A stretch of 64,000 bases of DNA from Arcicella aurantiaca (GCF_003148625.1 NZ_QGGO01000001.1:1-64000), one strand, 5' to 3'; positions 27,376 to 36,375 are shown, counted from the stretch's first letter. The notes: generated from the letters alone by a model not told the origin. Made by a program: numbers and translations.

Positions 27376-27414
27376 TTGAAAATGATTAAATGTGATTATT
27401 TTTGAACAAAATTA
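27376..27414. promoter_or_regulatory. Overlapping divergent promoters, nudK and deoR-type gene
   Basis: On the plus strand TTG (27376-27378), 18 bases, then TATTTTTG (27397-27404) lie 20 bases before the regulator ATG. On the minus strand TAATTTTG occupies 27414-27407, before nudK. Both are good TAnnTTTG boxes and only two bases apart. Confidence 0.55.
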
Positions 27415-27424
27415 AAATAAGCAC

Positions 27425-28180
27425 ATGAATTTCCAAATCAGAAAGCAAAAAATACTTGAAAAATTAGAGCAAGATGCCATTCTTGATGTGAAAGAATTAG
27501 CAATTCTGCTCGAAACCTCCGAAATAACAGTTCGTCGAGATTTAGCAATTTTGGCTGAACAAGGTTTATTGGTGCGTACACACGGCGGAGCTATGAAAGT
27601 GAGTCTTTCGCAAATGCCTGTGAGTTTTGCTCAAAAATCGGCAATAAATGCAGAGCAAAAAGATGAAATTTGCAAAATAGCCGTTAGCCAAATTCAAGCA
27701 GGAGACGTGGTGTTTTTAGACTGTGGTAGCACCGTTTTTAGAATGTGTCCTTTTATTCGGAATATGAAAATAAAAGTGGTAACTAATTCATTACCAATAA
27801 TTAACGAGTTGGTTGGTTCGGAAGTGAGTTTGAATTTTGCGGGAGGAGAAATTGATTTTGAACGACAAGCGGCACACGGAAAAATCGCCATAGAACATTT
27901 TCAAAGATACCGAGCTGATAAAGCTTTTGTGGGCATTGATGGTATTTCACTGAAAAATGGATTGAGTGCTTCGAGCGAAAAAGAGGCAGAAATAACGATG
28001 GCTTTGGCTCAAAATGCTCGTGAAGTTTTCTTCCTTTGTGATTCGGGGAAGTTAGAAAAAGACCGATATTTACCTTTTGCTCCGATTAACTTTGTCCAAA
28101 ATCTCATTACCGATTCTTCGGTTTCGCAGGAATTATTGGCAGAATATAAAAAGGCAGGTATTAATGCTTTGAAAAGTTAA
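27425..28180 (+). CDS. DeoR/GlpR-family transcriptional regulator
   Basis: 251 residues. The N-terminal winged HTH (RKQKILEKLEQDAILDVKELA, SEITVRRDLAILAEQGLLVRTHGGAM) contains the DeoR signature. The C-terminal DeoRC sugar-phosphate sensor (residues 75-240) includes VFLDCGSTVFRM, KVVTNSLPIINEL, DKAFVGIDGIS and EVFFLCDSGKLEK. Such proteins respond to phosphorylated sugars. Its divergent neighbour nudK is a candidate target. No sugar operon is adjacent. Confidence 0.92.
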   Translation: MNFQIRKQKILEKLEQDAILDVKELAILLETSEITVRRDLAILAEQGLLVRTHGGAMKVSLSQMPVSFAQKSAINAEQKDEICKIAVSQIQAGDVVFLDCGSTVFRMCPFIRNMKIKVVTNSLPIINELVGSEVSLNFAGGEIDFERQAAHGKIAIEHFQRYRADKAFVGIDGISLKNGLSASSEKEAEITMALAQNAREVFFLCDSGKLEKDRYLPFAPINFVQNLITDSSVSQELLAEYKKAGINALKS

Positions 28181-28198
28181 GGGTTATCTATGAAATTC

Positions 28199-28231
28199 AC
28201 CTTCCCGAAAGTTTGAAACTTTCGGGAAGGT
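28199..28231. repeat. 33-bp perfect palindrome
   Basis: ACCTTCCCGAAAGTTT (28199-28214) and its exact complement (28216-28231) are separated by one G. There is no T-run, so it is not a classical terminator, though it follows the DeoR-type gene. Confidence 0.75.
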
Positions 28232-28237
28232 CTCCTT

Positions 28238-28364
28238 AGTCGCTCGCCTCTGGCGAGTGACGACTATTATCAGGCTTCCAGCCATTTTGAATACAATGTT
28301 TAAATCGTAGATAGATAGGGCTGGAAGCCTATTAATAATAGTAACTCGCCAGAGGCGAGCGACT
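28238..28364. mobile_element. MITE- or REP-doublet-like element
   Basis: A 127-bp element. The outer 21-bp arms, starting AGTCGCTCGCCTCTGGCGAG (28238-28258), are repeated perfectly in inverse at 28344-28364. Each arm contains its own palindrome CTCGCC-TCT-GGCGAG. Inner arms around AGGCTTCCAGCC (28272-28283) and GGCTGGAAGCCT (28319-28330) also pair, so the whole element can form one long hairpin. No target duplication is evident. Confidence 0.75.
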
Positions 28365-28425
28365 GTTATTATTTGTTTAGACTATTGTATTGGTGTTTTC
28401 GCTTACTATATAAATTAAAAAAATA

Positions 28426-31400
28426 ATGCAAACTTTCCTCGACCGTTCGGCACAATATATTTATTCACAACATTCTCATAATCAGCTTTCTAAAGTTTGT
28501 ATTGTTATTCCATCTCGTCGTGGAGTTTTATATTTCAAGCAAGCACTCGCACAACTTTCTGATGTTCCGTTTTTAGCTCCTGATGTTTTATCGGTAGATG
28601 ATTTTGTAATGCAAATGACGGGGCTTCGGCAGATTGACCAAGTGGCTTTGTTATTTGAATTGTACGATGTTTTTAAGGAAATTGACCCAAATGTGGCGTT
28701 TGAAAAATTCATGACTTGGGCAAGTACGCTCCTGAATGATTTTGATAAAATTGACCAATATTTAGTGGATGCCAAAGCATTGTTTAGCTATATGTCGGAA
28801 GCGAAGGCTTTAGAACGTTGGCAAATGCAATTGGGTGAATCTCAGAAAGATAAGAATCTAAAAACCGACCGAACCGACCGATATTTTAAATTATTCGAGA
28901 ATATTTTTAGTGTTTATCAAAACTTGCGAAACCGTTTATCTGAACAAGGTTTGGTTTACCGAGGCATGGCTTATCGTGATTTAGCCGAAAACGTTGATAA
29001 ATATATTCTTGAAAAAGACAAGCACCTTAAATATTATTTTGTTGGATTTAACGCCCTCAGTGATGCCGAAGAACGCATTATTAGAACTTTGTTAAAACGT
29101 AGAGATTTTGCCGAAACACTTTGGGATACAGATACTTACATCCTGAAAAATAAAGACCAAAAAGCGGGTGCTTGGTTGCGTTATTATAAAGAAGGAGATG
29201 ATAAAAATGGGATTCCGCCACTTTATAACAAAGAATGGCTTTGGGAAACGGATGAGTTAGTAAAAGGAACGAAAAATATCCAAGTAATTGGCGTTTCTAA
29301 TGCCAGTATTCAAGCAAAAGTGGCAGGGCATATTTATCGAAGTTGGAACGCTGAGAAAGAGGAAGGAGAAAAGGTGAAAGAGGAAAATGCTCAGACGGCT
29401 ATTGTTTTGGGAGATGAAAACTTGCTTGTCCCTGTCATGAATTCATTGGATGAATCGGTGAAGGATTTTAATATTACAATGGGTTTATCGTTGAAAAATT
29501 CCATGCTTTTCACCTTGATTGATTCACTTTTTGAGTTACAACGTAATTTAGTAGAATTCAAAACTGAAGATGGTGGAACGGTAAGAATCCCAAAATTCTC
29601 TCATCGGCAGGTTGTTAAAGTTTTAAATCATCCGTTTTTGAGGCGTTGGGAGTTGATGAAGTATAGTGATAAACCTCACCCGAAGCGTCGGTCGCCCCAG
29701 CCCCTCTCCGATGGAGAGGGGGGCATTCGACCTAACCAATTTGCGGACGAAAACTCCCCTCTCCATCGGAGAGGGGTTGGGGCGACCGACGCTTCGGGTG
29801 AGGTTTTAGAACATAAATTCTACCAAAAATCTGGATATGAGGAGTGGAAATATTTAAAACAATTTGCCAGAGATAATCGTAAAAACCCTACCGAATCAGA
29901 AGAAATACTTTGGGAAAAACTCAGAAATAAACAATTGGGTGATTTCAGAGTAAGAAGACAGCATTCTATAAATTCATTTATAGTTGATTTTGTATTTTTA
30001 AAACAAAACCTAATCATCGAACTCGACGGAGGAATTCACGAAGTTGATGATAATCCTAAATACGATGAATATCGAACTCAAGAGCTTAATGCAGAGGGTT
30101 TTAGAGTGTTAAGATTTAAGAATGAAGAAGTTTTAGAAAATGTAGATGAGGTTCTTAAAACGATTTTATACTATTTGAATAACATAACCAAACAATCAGG
30201 TATCGAAGTGTCGGACGAAAACTCCCCTCTCAGCAGGAGAGGGGTTGGGGCGACCGACGCTTCGGGTGAGGTAAATACTGAGGCCCTAAACCCAATCCGC
30301 AAAACACTCCGAGAAATCACTGAACGAAATCGAGTTTTTCTTAGCTCAAAAGAACTTTTAGAAATTGCTGAAAATGACTCGCTTTTTGAAGTGATTTTTA
30401 AACATTGGAATAACAATCCTCAAAATGCTATTAAGTGTTTTTATGCTCTAATTGACTTACTGAGAGATGTTTACAAGGAATCACAAGATGCCGTTGAAAC
30501 GGAATATCTGTATCAGTTTTATCTGATTTTGCAGAGAATGGAAGGTATTTTAGAGGCTCGAAAAGACACCGTAACCATGCGGAGTTTCAAGACTTTTTTG
30601 TTTGAGTTTATCAAGCAAACTAAAATTCCGTTTGAGTCAGAAACCGATGAAAGTTTGCAGATAATGGGGATGTTGGAAACCCGAACGTTGGATTTTGAAA
30701 AGGTAATAATTCTTTCGGTAAACGAAGGAACTTTACCGCAAGGAAAGCGACAAAACACTTTGATTCCATTTGATGCTTTGAGCGACCCGCAGTTCAATTT
30801 ACCAACCCATAATCATGCGGATTCGGTAATGGCGTATCACTTTTTTAGGCTTTTACAACGTGCCAAAGAAATTGTTTTGGTTCATGTTTTACCTTCTGAT
30901 ACGTATGGAGCAGGCGAAAAAAGTCGTTTCCTTTTACAAATTGAGCATGAATTAGCCAAATTCAATAAAAATATAACGCTCTCATACCCAACGGTCAAAT
31001 TTATTGCGGGCGATGAAGAACGGGAAGAAGAAACCAAATTAGAAATTCAGAAAACAGATGATATTTTAGCATTCATTGAAAAGGAAATTACCGAAAAAGG
31101 CATTTATCCTTCGCACATGAATCAGTATTTAGATTGTTCACTGAAATATTATTTTAGCAAGATTGCGGGCATTGCTGAGGAAGAAACCGTGGAGGAAAAA
31201 ATAGGAGTGGATACCTTCGGAAATTGGATTCATAAAACCTTTGAAAACATTGATTCTGAATTTGTTGCCAATGGTGGAGTCGTAGAAAAAGAGGATTTAG
31301 AAACGGTCTTGAAAAATATTCAATCTTATCTAAAACAGGCTTTTAAAGAAACCAATCAAGGGTTAAGAGCAGAAGAAGGAATGAACTATATTTTGTATCA

Positions 31401-32013
31401 AGTTGGAGAAACGATTGTAAAGAAGTTCTTGCGTTATCAGCTTGATAATGAATTATTTCCGTTAGAATTATTAGATGTTGAAAAGACTTTGAAAGTGCAA
31501 TTTGTAGCTCAGGTGAATAATAAAACTTTGCCTGTAAAAATTGCAGGTCGTATCGACCGAATGGACAGAGCAGGTGGCAATAAGATTCGTGTAATCGACT
31601 ATAAAACGGGAAAAGTTGAAGCTAAAGATTTGAAAATCAATATAGAAGATTTGGCTGAAAACCTTTTGATAGACAAAGAAAAGGATAAATTTCGACAATT
31701 GTGGTTGTACAAATACATGGTTTTGAAGCAGATGACTTCAAAAAATGGGTTAACAATTAATGGTATAAAATTGAATGAAGTTGAAAATGAAGTAAGCTCA
31801 GGAATTTACTCTTTCCGAAATATTGAAGCAGGACTTTTACAGCAAAGTATTGAGTTTCAAGAAGGTGAAACAATCCAAGATTTTATTTTTGAATCTGAGA
31901 AGTATCTACAAAATTTCGTTAGTGATTTGTTAGACCCCGAAAAACCATTTGAAAAGCGAAAAGACGTAGAAAATTGCGTTTATTGTGATTATCGACGGAT
32001 TTGTGGGAGGTGA
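28426..32013 (+). CDS. AddB-like PD-(D/E)XK nuclease/helicase with in-frame DUF559 insertion
   Basis: 1195 residues. Residues 1-415 and about 617-1195 together form an AddB-type protein of about 995 residues, a subunit of the AddAB double-strand-break resection enzyme. The N-terminus VCIVIPSRRGVLYFKQAL is AddB-like. The C-terminal nuclease shows GRIDRMD and VIDYKTGK (Asp1058, Lys1060). The iron-sulfur cysteines are Cys904, Cys1184, Cys1187 and Cys1193. Residues about 416-616 are foreign: a palindromic, Pro/Arg/Gly-rich peptide, a DUF559 nuclease-like domain (about 465-585) and a repeat of the peptide. The frame is open throughout, so the host protein may still be made. No addA lies in the window. 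Confidence 0.8.
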   Translation: MQTFLDRSAQYIYSQHSHNQLSKVCIVIPSRRGVLYFKQALAQLSDVPFLAPDVLSVDDFVMQMTGLRQIDQVALLFELYDVFKEIDPNVAFEKFMTWASTLLNDFDKIDQYLVDAKALFSYMSEAKALERWQMQLGESQKDKNLKTDRTDRYFKLFENIFSVYQNLRNRLSEQGLVYRGMAYRDLAENVDKYILEKDKHLKYYFVGFNALSDAEERIIRTLLKRRDFAETLWDTDTYILKNKDQKAGAWLRYYKEGDDKNGIPPLYNKEWLWETDELVKGTKNIQVIGVSNASIQAKVAGHIYRSWNAEKEEGEKVKEENAQTAIVLGDENLLVPVMNSLDESVKDFNITMGLSLKNSMLFTLIDSLFELQRNLVEFKTEDGGTVRIPKFSHRQVVKVLNHPFLRRWELMKYSDKPHPKRRSPQPLSDGEGGIRPNQFADENSPLHRRGVGATDASGEVLEHKFYQKSGYEEWKYLKQFARDNRKNPTESEEILWEKLRNKQLGDFRVRRQHSINSFIVDFVFLKQNLIIELDGGIHEVDDNPKYDEYRTQELNAEGFRVLRFKNEEVLENVDEVLKTILYYLNNITKQSGIEVSDENSPLSRRGVGATDASGEVNTEALNPIRKTLREITERNRVFLSSKELLEIAENDSLFEVIFKHWNNNPQNAIKCFYALIDLLRDVYKESQDAVETEYLYQFYLILQRMEGILEARKDTVTMRSFKTFLFEFIKQTKIPFESETDESLQIMGMLETRTLDFEKVIILSVNEGTLPQGKRQNTLIPFDALSDPQFNLPTHNHADSVMAYHFFRLLQRAKEIVLVHVLPSDTYGAGEKSRFLLQIEHELAKFNKNITLSYPTVKFIAGDEEREEETKLEIQKTDDILAFIEKEITEKGIYPSHMNQYLDCSLKYYFSKIAGIAEEETVEEKIGVDTFGNWIHKTFENIDSEFVANGGVVEKEDLETVLKNIQSYLKQAFKETNQGLRAEEGMNYILYQVGETIVKKFLRYQLDNELFPLELLDVEKTLKVQFVAQVNNKTLPVKIAGRIDRMDRAGGNKIRVIDYKTGKVEAKDLKINIEDLAENLLIDKEKDKFRQLWLYKYMVLKQMTSKNGLTINGIKLNEVENEVSSGIYSFRNIEAGLLQQSIEFQEGETIQDFIFESEKYLQNFVSDLLDPEKPFEKRKDVENCVYCDYRRICGR
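29671..30272 (+). mobile_element. Palindromic element encoding a DUF559 (Vsr-like) nuclease, inserted in frame in addB
   Basis: About 600 bp. Its left side is a huge inverted repeat: 51-bp arms at 29671-29721 and 29756-29806 with one mismatch, each holding CCCCTCTCC-GAT-GGAGAGGGG. A coding region for a DUF559 domain follows (EEWKYLKQFARDNRKNP, EEILWEKLRNKQL, FRVRRQHSINSFIVDF, LIIELDGGIHE, FRVLRFKNEEV), a PD-(D/E)XK-like fold with Asp and ExD residues in place. A second copy of the right-hand 61 bp (29744-29804) recurs directly at 30212-30272 and gives peptides SPLHRRGVGATDASGEV and SPLSRRGVGATDASGEV. All parts stay in the addB frame. Confidence 0.85.
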
Positions 32014-32045
32014 TTTGTAAGTAAATTAAAATGTGAATATATTTA

Positions 32046-33080
32046 ATGATGATATTAAAAACCACCTTTACTGATTTATCTGATTGGATTCCAAAAGAAT
32101 GGGAACGTCCACAAAAAGGGTCAAGTTCCATTACGATTTTTGAACAGCCAGAAACCTCAGAAGTTTATTTTTTTAAAGAATCTCATACACGCTACGAACT
32201 TGAATTTTGGTCAGAAATTATTTCCAGTAAATTTGGTCAAATGCTCGGATTGAATGTTTTGGATTATAATATAGGCTACTACAAAGGCAATTTAGGCTGT
32301 CTATCCAAAAGAATGGTTAATCCTGACGAAGGACAGGTACTTTATCATGGAGTTGAAATTCTTAATGACCATATAGAAACATTTATAATGTCTGATAAAC
32401 CATTTTTTAGTTATCAAGATATTGAAGAACTTTGCAAAAAAGATGATTTTAACCATTTATTGACTCATTTCCATGAATTAATAATTTTTGATGCTCTAAT
32501 TGGTAACACTGATAGACATACCGAAAATTGGGCTTTTATTAGAAATTTCTCAGCAAAAATAGATTTACCAAAACTTAATCCCAATAGCAATCCAACGCTA
32601 TTCAAGTTAATTTTCCATTTTTTATTAAACAGAAAAAAATATAGCAATTATTTTCAAAATAATGATTCAAAACTGAAACTTTCAATAAGCACAACCCACA
32701 TATCTTCTTCTATCTATGATAGTGGTTGCTGTTTGGGAAGAGAAATTGAAGAAATCAAGATTCAAGATTTTATAAAGGATAAAAAAAGAATTGAAAGTTA
32801 TACAGAAAAAGGTAAAAGTGAAATTAGGTGGAATAAAGACAGAATTGGTCTTTTTGAAATAGTTAGACAGATTCACGATACGGATAATCAATCGCTTAAA
32901 TCTATTTTCAACCAATTAAAAATAGATAATTTGCACGATTCTATCAAATCCATTGTTACTCAAATAGACGAACAAATACCTTTAGAAATTCAGAAATCAA
33001 GGCTAACTTTGCATCGCAAACATTTTATAACAGAATTATTGATTTTCAGATTTCAAAAACTTAAAAATATACTTGATTAG
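32046..33080 (+). CDS. HipA-like protein kinase
   Basis: 344 residues. It matches the HipA C-terminal kinase fold without the HipA N-subdomain. Lys44 (FFKES) is the likely ATP lysine. The segment SEIISSKFGQMLGLNVLDY follows. The catalytic loop is GNTDRHTENW (Asp156, Asn161) and the metal Asp lies in IYDSGCCLGRE (Asp225). All key residues for phosphotransfer appear present. It overlaps the HIRAN gene by eight bases. No HipB-like HTH gene is beside it, so it differs from classical hipBA. It starts 32 bases after addB. Confidence 0.75.
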   Translation: MMILKTTFTDLSDWIPKEWERPQKGSSSITIFEQPETSEVYFFKESHTRYELEFWSEIISSKFGQMLGLNVLDYNIGYYKGNLGCLSKRMVNPDEGQVLYHGVEILNDHIETFIMSDKPFFSYQDIEELCKKDDFNHLLTHFHELIIFDALIGNTDRHTENWAFIRNFSAKIDLPKLNPNSNPTLFKLIFHFLLNRKKYSNYFQNNDSKLKLSISTTHISSSIYDSGCCLGREIEEIKIQDFIKDKKRIESYTEKGKSEIRWNKDRIGLFEIVRQIHDTDNQSLKSIFNQLKIDNLHDSIKSIVTQIDEQIPLEIQKSRLTLHRKHFITELLIFRFQKLKNILD

Positions 33081-33711
33081 GGTCATTTACATATCTTGGA
33101 GAAAACAAGCGGGTAGTCGCAGACACATCGTTGCTAAAATGAAACGTAATGCATCGGGAGTAATATTTCAATCTTTCCCCAAAGCATTAGAAAAAGCAAA
33201 AGCTGATGGATTAGACTATTTAGCAGGTTTTCATGATTTGGAAAAGGTTACAAATAAAGATGTTACTCAGTTGATTAATCACAGAGTCATTGGAAAAGAC
33301 AGACCTGATAGGCAACATTTTTTATCTTTTTGGGAAGCTGAAAAAGCTGTTGATAATTTTGAAATTTTAGCACTAACACAAGGTAGTTCACCAACCGATA
33401 ATCTCGAATTCTTAGGGGAATATCATCCACAAAAGGGAATGAAGTTTGTTACAGACCTTGCTGGATTAAGTCATATTGAATTACCAAAAGATTTTTTTAA
33501 AATTGGAGATAAACTTACTTATAAAATTGAAAAGGATAATCCAATTGATAAAAAAGCAGTAGCCGTTTATAAAGACAGGACAAAAGTGGGTTATATAAAA
33601 CAAATTCACAGTCGTTTTTTTCAAGATTTAAAATACCCCGTATCCTTAACTGTAAAAGCATTAGACCAAAATGGACGCATCAAGAATGTATTTATATTAG
33701 TTGAGCTTTGA
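33073..33711 (+). CDS. HIRAN-domain protein paired with the HipA-like kinase
   Basis: 212 residues from a TTG at 33073, overlapping the kinase stop; an internal ATG at 33139 would remove a conserved-looking start (VIYISWRKQAGSRRHIVAKM). Residues 1-100 resemble the N-terminal region seen with some stand-alone HIRAN proteins and recall the small HipA N-subdomain. Residues about 105-212 fit HIRAN (FLGEYHPQKGMKFVTDLAG, NPIDKKAVAVYKDRTKVGYIKQIHSRF), a domain that in HLTF-type proteins binds DNA 3' ends. The overlap implies translational coupling with the kinase, and I infer a partner or antidote role. Confidence 0.65.
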   Translation: MIRVIYISWRKQAGSRRHIVAKMKRNASGVIFQSFPKALEKAKADGLDYLAGFHDLEKVTNKDVTQLINHRVIGKDRPDRQHFLSFWEAEKAVDNFEILALTQGSSPTDNLEFLGEYHPQKGMKFVTDLAGLSHIELPKDFFKIGDKLTYKIEKDNPIDKKAVAVYKDRTKVGYIKQIHSRFFQDLKYPVSLTVKALDQNGRIKNVFILVEL

Positions 33712-33729
33712 TTGAAATAAATTCTTGTC

Positions 33730-33768
33730 AAAAGGAGTCGCCTAATATTAGGTGATTCCTTTTTTGTT
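33730..33768 (+). terminator. Terminator after the HIRAN gene
   Basis: A near-perfect palindrome with arms starting AAAAGGAGTCGCCTAAT and two wobble pairs, followed by a run of T. It closes the addB-kinase-HIRAN strand run. Confidence 0.75.
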
Positions 33769-33896
33769 GGATATATGATGAGTTATTAACGTACATATAA
33801 TAGTGTTAAAATAAAAAGTAACATTTAGTGTGAAAATCCGAGTCAAGTAAAAACTATTTGACCATTCCTAGGCTTTAACTATTATAACTTAAAGAC

Positions 33897-34871
33897 ATGA
33901 AACCCATAAAACCCACCCGTCAATTCCCAAATGAGTTAATGGATAAACTCCGTCAAACGGGAGATTTATTAGCAGATGACGTAATTTTTCGTCTGCACGA
34001 AACACATGGAATTACGAGTGTGAGAGAAATGTTTGTTTGGTTAAATAGTTCAGAGTCAGCGTCTAAGTTTGAAATTGTTAATCAGTTTATTAATCAAAAT
34101 AGCTTTCTGCCAGATTTTGCGGATAAAAAACTGATGAAACAAGGTATCGATTTCTTTCAGAAAAATCAGCAACAAATCGGGGTATTATTGGTGTGTTTGT
34201 CACTTCCGTATTGTTACGCAGGAGCAGACGGTGCAAAGGTTTTGGCAATGTCGCAACGTATTCAAACCGATACCCTAAAACGTTTGGAAGAAACTGGCGA
34301 ATTTATTCAGATTATTACCCAAGAAAAAAACTGGAATAACGGAGAAGCCTTTCATGAAATATTGAAAGTGAGATTGATGCACGCTGCAATTCGTTTTCTT
34401 ACTGAATATCACGGCACTTGGAATTTAGCTTGGGGAAAACCCGTAAACCAAGAAGATATGGCAGGAACAAACGGAGCATTTTCATATATTGTGATTCGTG
34501 GAATGAGAAAGTCGGGAGATGAACCTTCTGAATCAGATTCGGAAGCCTATTTACATCTTTGGAATGTTATTTCAGTAATCATGGGAGTTGATAAAGTATT
34601 GATTCCTAATAATTTAAGAGAAGCGTTTGTGTTGGATAAAATAATTGCCAAACGCCAATTTAGACCTTCCGAAGAAGGAAAATTATTGACAAAAGCATTA
34701 TTGAATACGATGGAGAAATTTGTAGAGAATCCTTTATTAAAATCTTTTCCTGCGGCTCAAATGCGGTTTTTGATGGGCGATAAAGTGGCAGATATTTTAG
34801 GAATTCCTGCTGTAACTTTCGAGAAAAAACTAATCCCTTTTATTCCAACTTCCATTCTATTTAAGCAATAA
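33897..34871 (+). CDS. MpaB/Lcp-type oxygenase (DUF2236)
   Basis: 324 residues, with no signal peptide or membrane span. Family features include VLLVCLSLPYCYAGADGAKVL, the helix KVRLMHAAIRFL with the His-x3-Arg haem environment, and NQEDMAGTNGAFSYIVIRGMR. It belongs to the haem-b oxygenase family that includes latex-clearing protein and fungal MpaB. Its substrate is unknown; rubber cleavage is not implied. It stands alone between the HIRAN gene and a dipeptidase gene. Confidence 0.78.
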   Translation: MKPIKPTRQFPNELMDKLRQTGDLLADDVIFRLHETHGITSVREMFVWLNSSESASKFEIVNQFINQNSFLPDFADKKLMKQGIDFFQKNQQQIGVLLVCLSLPYCYAGADGAKVLAMSQRIQTDTLKRLEETGEFIQIITQEKNWNNGEAFHEILKVRLMHAAIRFLTEYHGTWNLAWGKPVNQEDMAGTNGAFSYIVIRGMRKSGDEPSESDSEAYLHLWNVISVIMGVDKVLIPNNLREAFVLDKIIAKRQFRPSEEGKLLTKALLNTMEKFVENPLLKSFPAAQMRFLMGDKVADILGIPAVTFEKKLIPFIPTSILFKQ

Positions 34872-34988
34872 TATCGTCTCACAGACTCGACTATATCAAT
34901 TTTCGTATAATTTTACGCTATAAACCTGTAAAATCATTATGCTGAGATTGGATAAATATCGAATTTTTAGCATCGAAACTGATAAATT

Positions 34989-36317
34989 ATGTGTGATACT
35001 TTTATTGCCTTACCTCCTGTAACTAAATCAAATAGCGTAATTTTTGGTAAAAACTCCGACCGTGAACCCAATGAGGCTCAGGCAATTGTGCGTTATCCAA
35101 GAATGAAGCACATCGAAGAAACATTGCGTTGTACTTATATTGATATTCCGCAAGTTGAAGAAACTTTTGAGGTTATTTTGTCAAAACCTTTTTGGATGTG
35201 GGGTGCCGAAATGGGCGTAAATGAATACGGTGTAACCATTGGAAATGAAGCCATTTTTACCAAAGTTAAACATCAAAAAACCAATCAAGGATTGACAGGA
35301 ATGGATTTGTTGAGGTTGGCTCTTGAACGTTCAAAAACGGCTGATGAAGCTTTAAAATGTATCATTGAATTACTCCAAAAATACGGTCAAGATGCTTGTG
35401 GAGGTTATCAAAATCGTGATTTTTACTATGATAATTCCTTTATTATTGCCGATGCTGAAAATGCTTTTGTTTTAGAAACGGCTGGAAATCAATGGGTAAC
35501 TAAAAAAGTAAATACTTATGCAAGCATTTCAAATGGTTTAACCATTACGGATGATTATGATTCAATTTCTGAGAAAGCTATCACTTTTGCTCAAGAAAAA
35601 GGATTTTACAAATCAGGGAAATTTAGTTTTGCAAAAGTATATTCAGACCCCCTCATGACTTGGGTGAGTTCTTGTAAAACTCGACAGAATGTAACCATGA
35701 AAGGTGCTGAAAAACAAGGGTTTAATATTCAGTCAGCCATCGAAATATTGTCTTCACATTATTTATCTGACGATAAATTTGCTCCTTATAAAGCCACAAC
35801 AAAAGACGTGTGTATGCACGCAACGGGCAAACTGAACCCTAACTCGACGGTAGGTTCAATGATTGTAGAAATTAGAAAAGATAAGCCTGTAACTGTTTGG
35901 TTAACAGGGTCTTCAAATTCGAGTTTGTCAATTTATAAGCCATTTTTCTTTGGAGAAAATGGAGTATTGAATGATGTTTATCAAGTACCTGATGTAAAAT
36001 TTGACCGTAAAACCCTTTGGTGGATTTCAGAAAGGTTATACCGTTTAGGAAATCTTAATTACCAAGCTTTAGTTGGGATTGTGAAACAAGAAAAAGAGCA
36101 AATTCAACAACGTTTGATAGAAGAAGAACAACAATTTTTTAAAGGAAATCCAACAGAAGAAACTTTGCAGAATTTCTCGAAAAATAGTTTTCAAACCTCA
36201 TTTAAAGCTTTAATAGATTGGAACAATAAAGCATCAAAAATCGCTTGGCGACCAGCATCTTGGAATCCGTTTTACTACTTTTTCTGGCGAAATTTGAATA
36301 AGAAAGTGGGTTTGTAA
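34989..36317 (+). CDS. C69-family dipeptidase
   Basis: 442 residues. The start MCDTFIALP exposes Cys2 as the N-terminal nucleophile after Met removal, the hallmark of the Ntn-hydrolase peptidase family C69/U34. IFGKNSDREPNEAQAIVRYPR, WMWGAEMGVNEYGVTIGNEA and LTGMDLLRLALERSKTADEAL follow as in secernin/dipeptidase A proteins. No signal peptide is seen, so it is cytosolic. The 3' end lies in a 32-bp direct repeat that brackets the HNH cassette downstream. Confidence 0.92.
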   Translation: MCDTFIALPPVTKSNSVIFGKNSDREPNEAQAIVRYPRMKHIEETLRCTYIDIPQVEETFEVILSKPFWMWGAEMGVNEYGVTIGNEAIFTKVKHQKTNQGLTGMDLLRLALERSKTADEALKCIIELLQKYGQDACGGYQNRDFYYDNSFIIADAENAFVLETAGNQWVTKKVNTYASISNGLTITDDYDSISEKAITFAQEKGFYKSGKFSFAKVYSDPLMTWVSSCKTRQNVTMKGAEKQGFNIQSAIEILSSHYLSDDKFAPYKATTKDVCMHATGKLNPNSTVGSMIVEIRKDKPVTVWLTGSSNSSLSIYKPFFFGENGVLNDVYQVPDVKFDRKTLWWISERLYRLGNLNYQALVGIVKQEKEQIQQRLIEEEQQFFKGNPTEETLQNFSKNSFQTSFKALIDWNNKASKIAWRPASWNPFYYFFWRNLNKKVGL

Positions 36318-36341
36318 CACGAGAATCTTTCCCGTGAAATC
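36310..36341 (+). repeat. Direct repeat, left flank of the HNH cassette
   Basis: GGTTTGTAACAC, three variable bases, then AATCTTTCCCGTGAAAT. It shares 29 of 32 bases with 37083-37114. It contains the last codons and stop of the dipeptidase gene. Confidence 0.8.
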
Positions 36342-36375
36342 TTATCTTTAACTACCTATGGATTCAAAATATTTT

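Noticed and set aside
29671-30272. An intein in AddB
   Set aside because: There is no splicing Cys/Ser start, no C-terminal His-Asn, and the insert is bounded by DNA palindromes instead.
32046-33080. A classical HipA toxin of a hipBA pair
   Set aside because: The N-subdomain and a HipB-type HTH gene are missing; the partner is a HIRAN protein.
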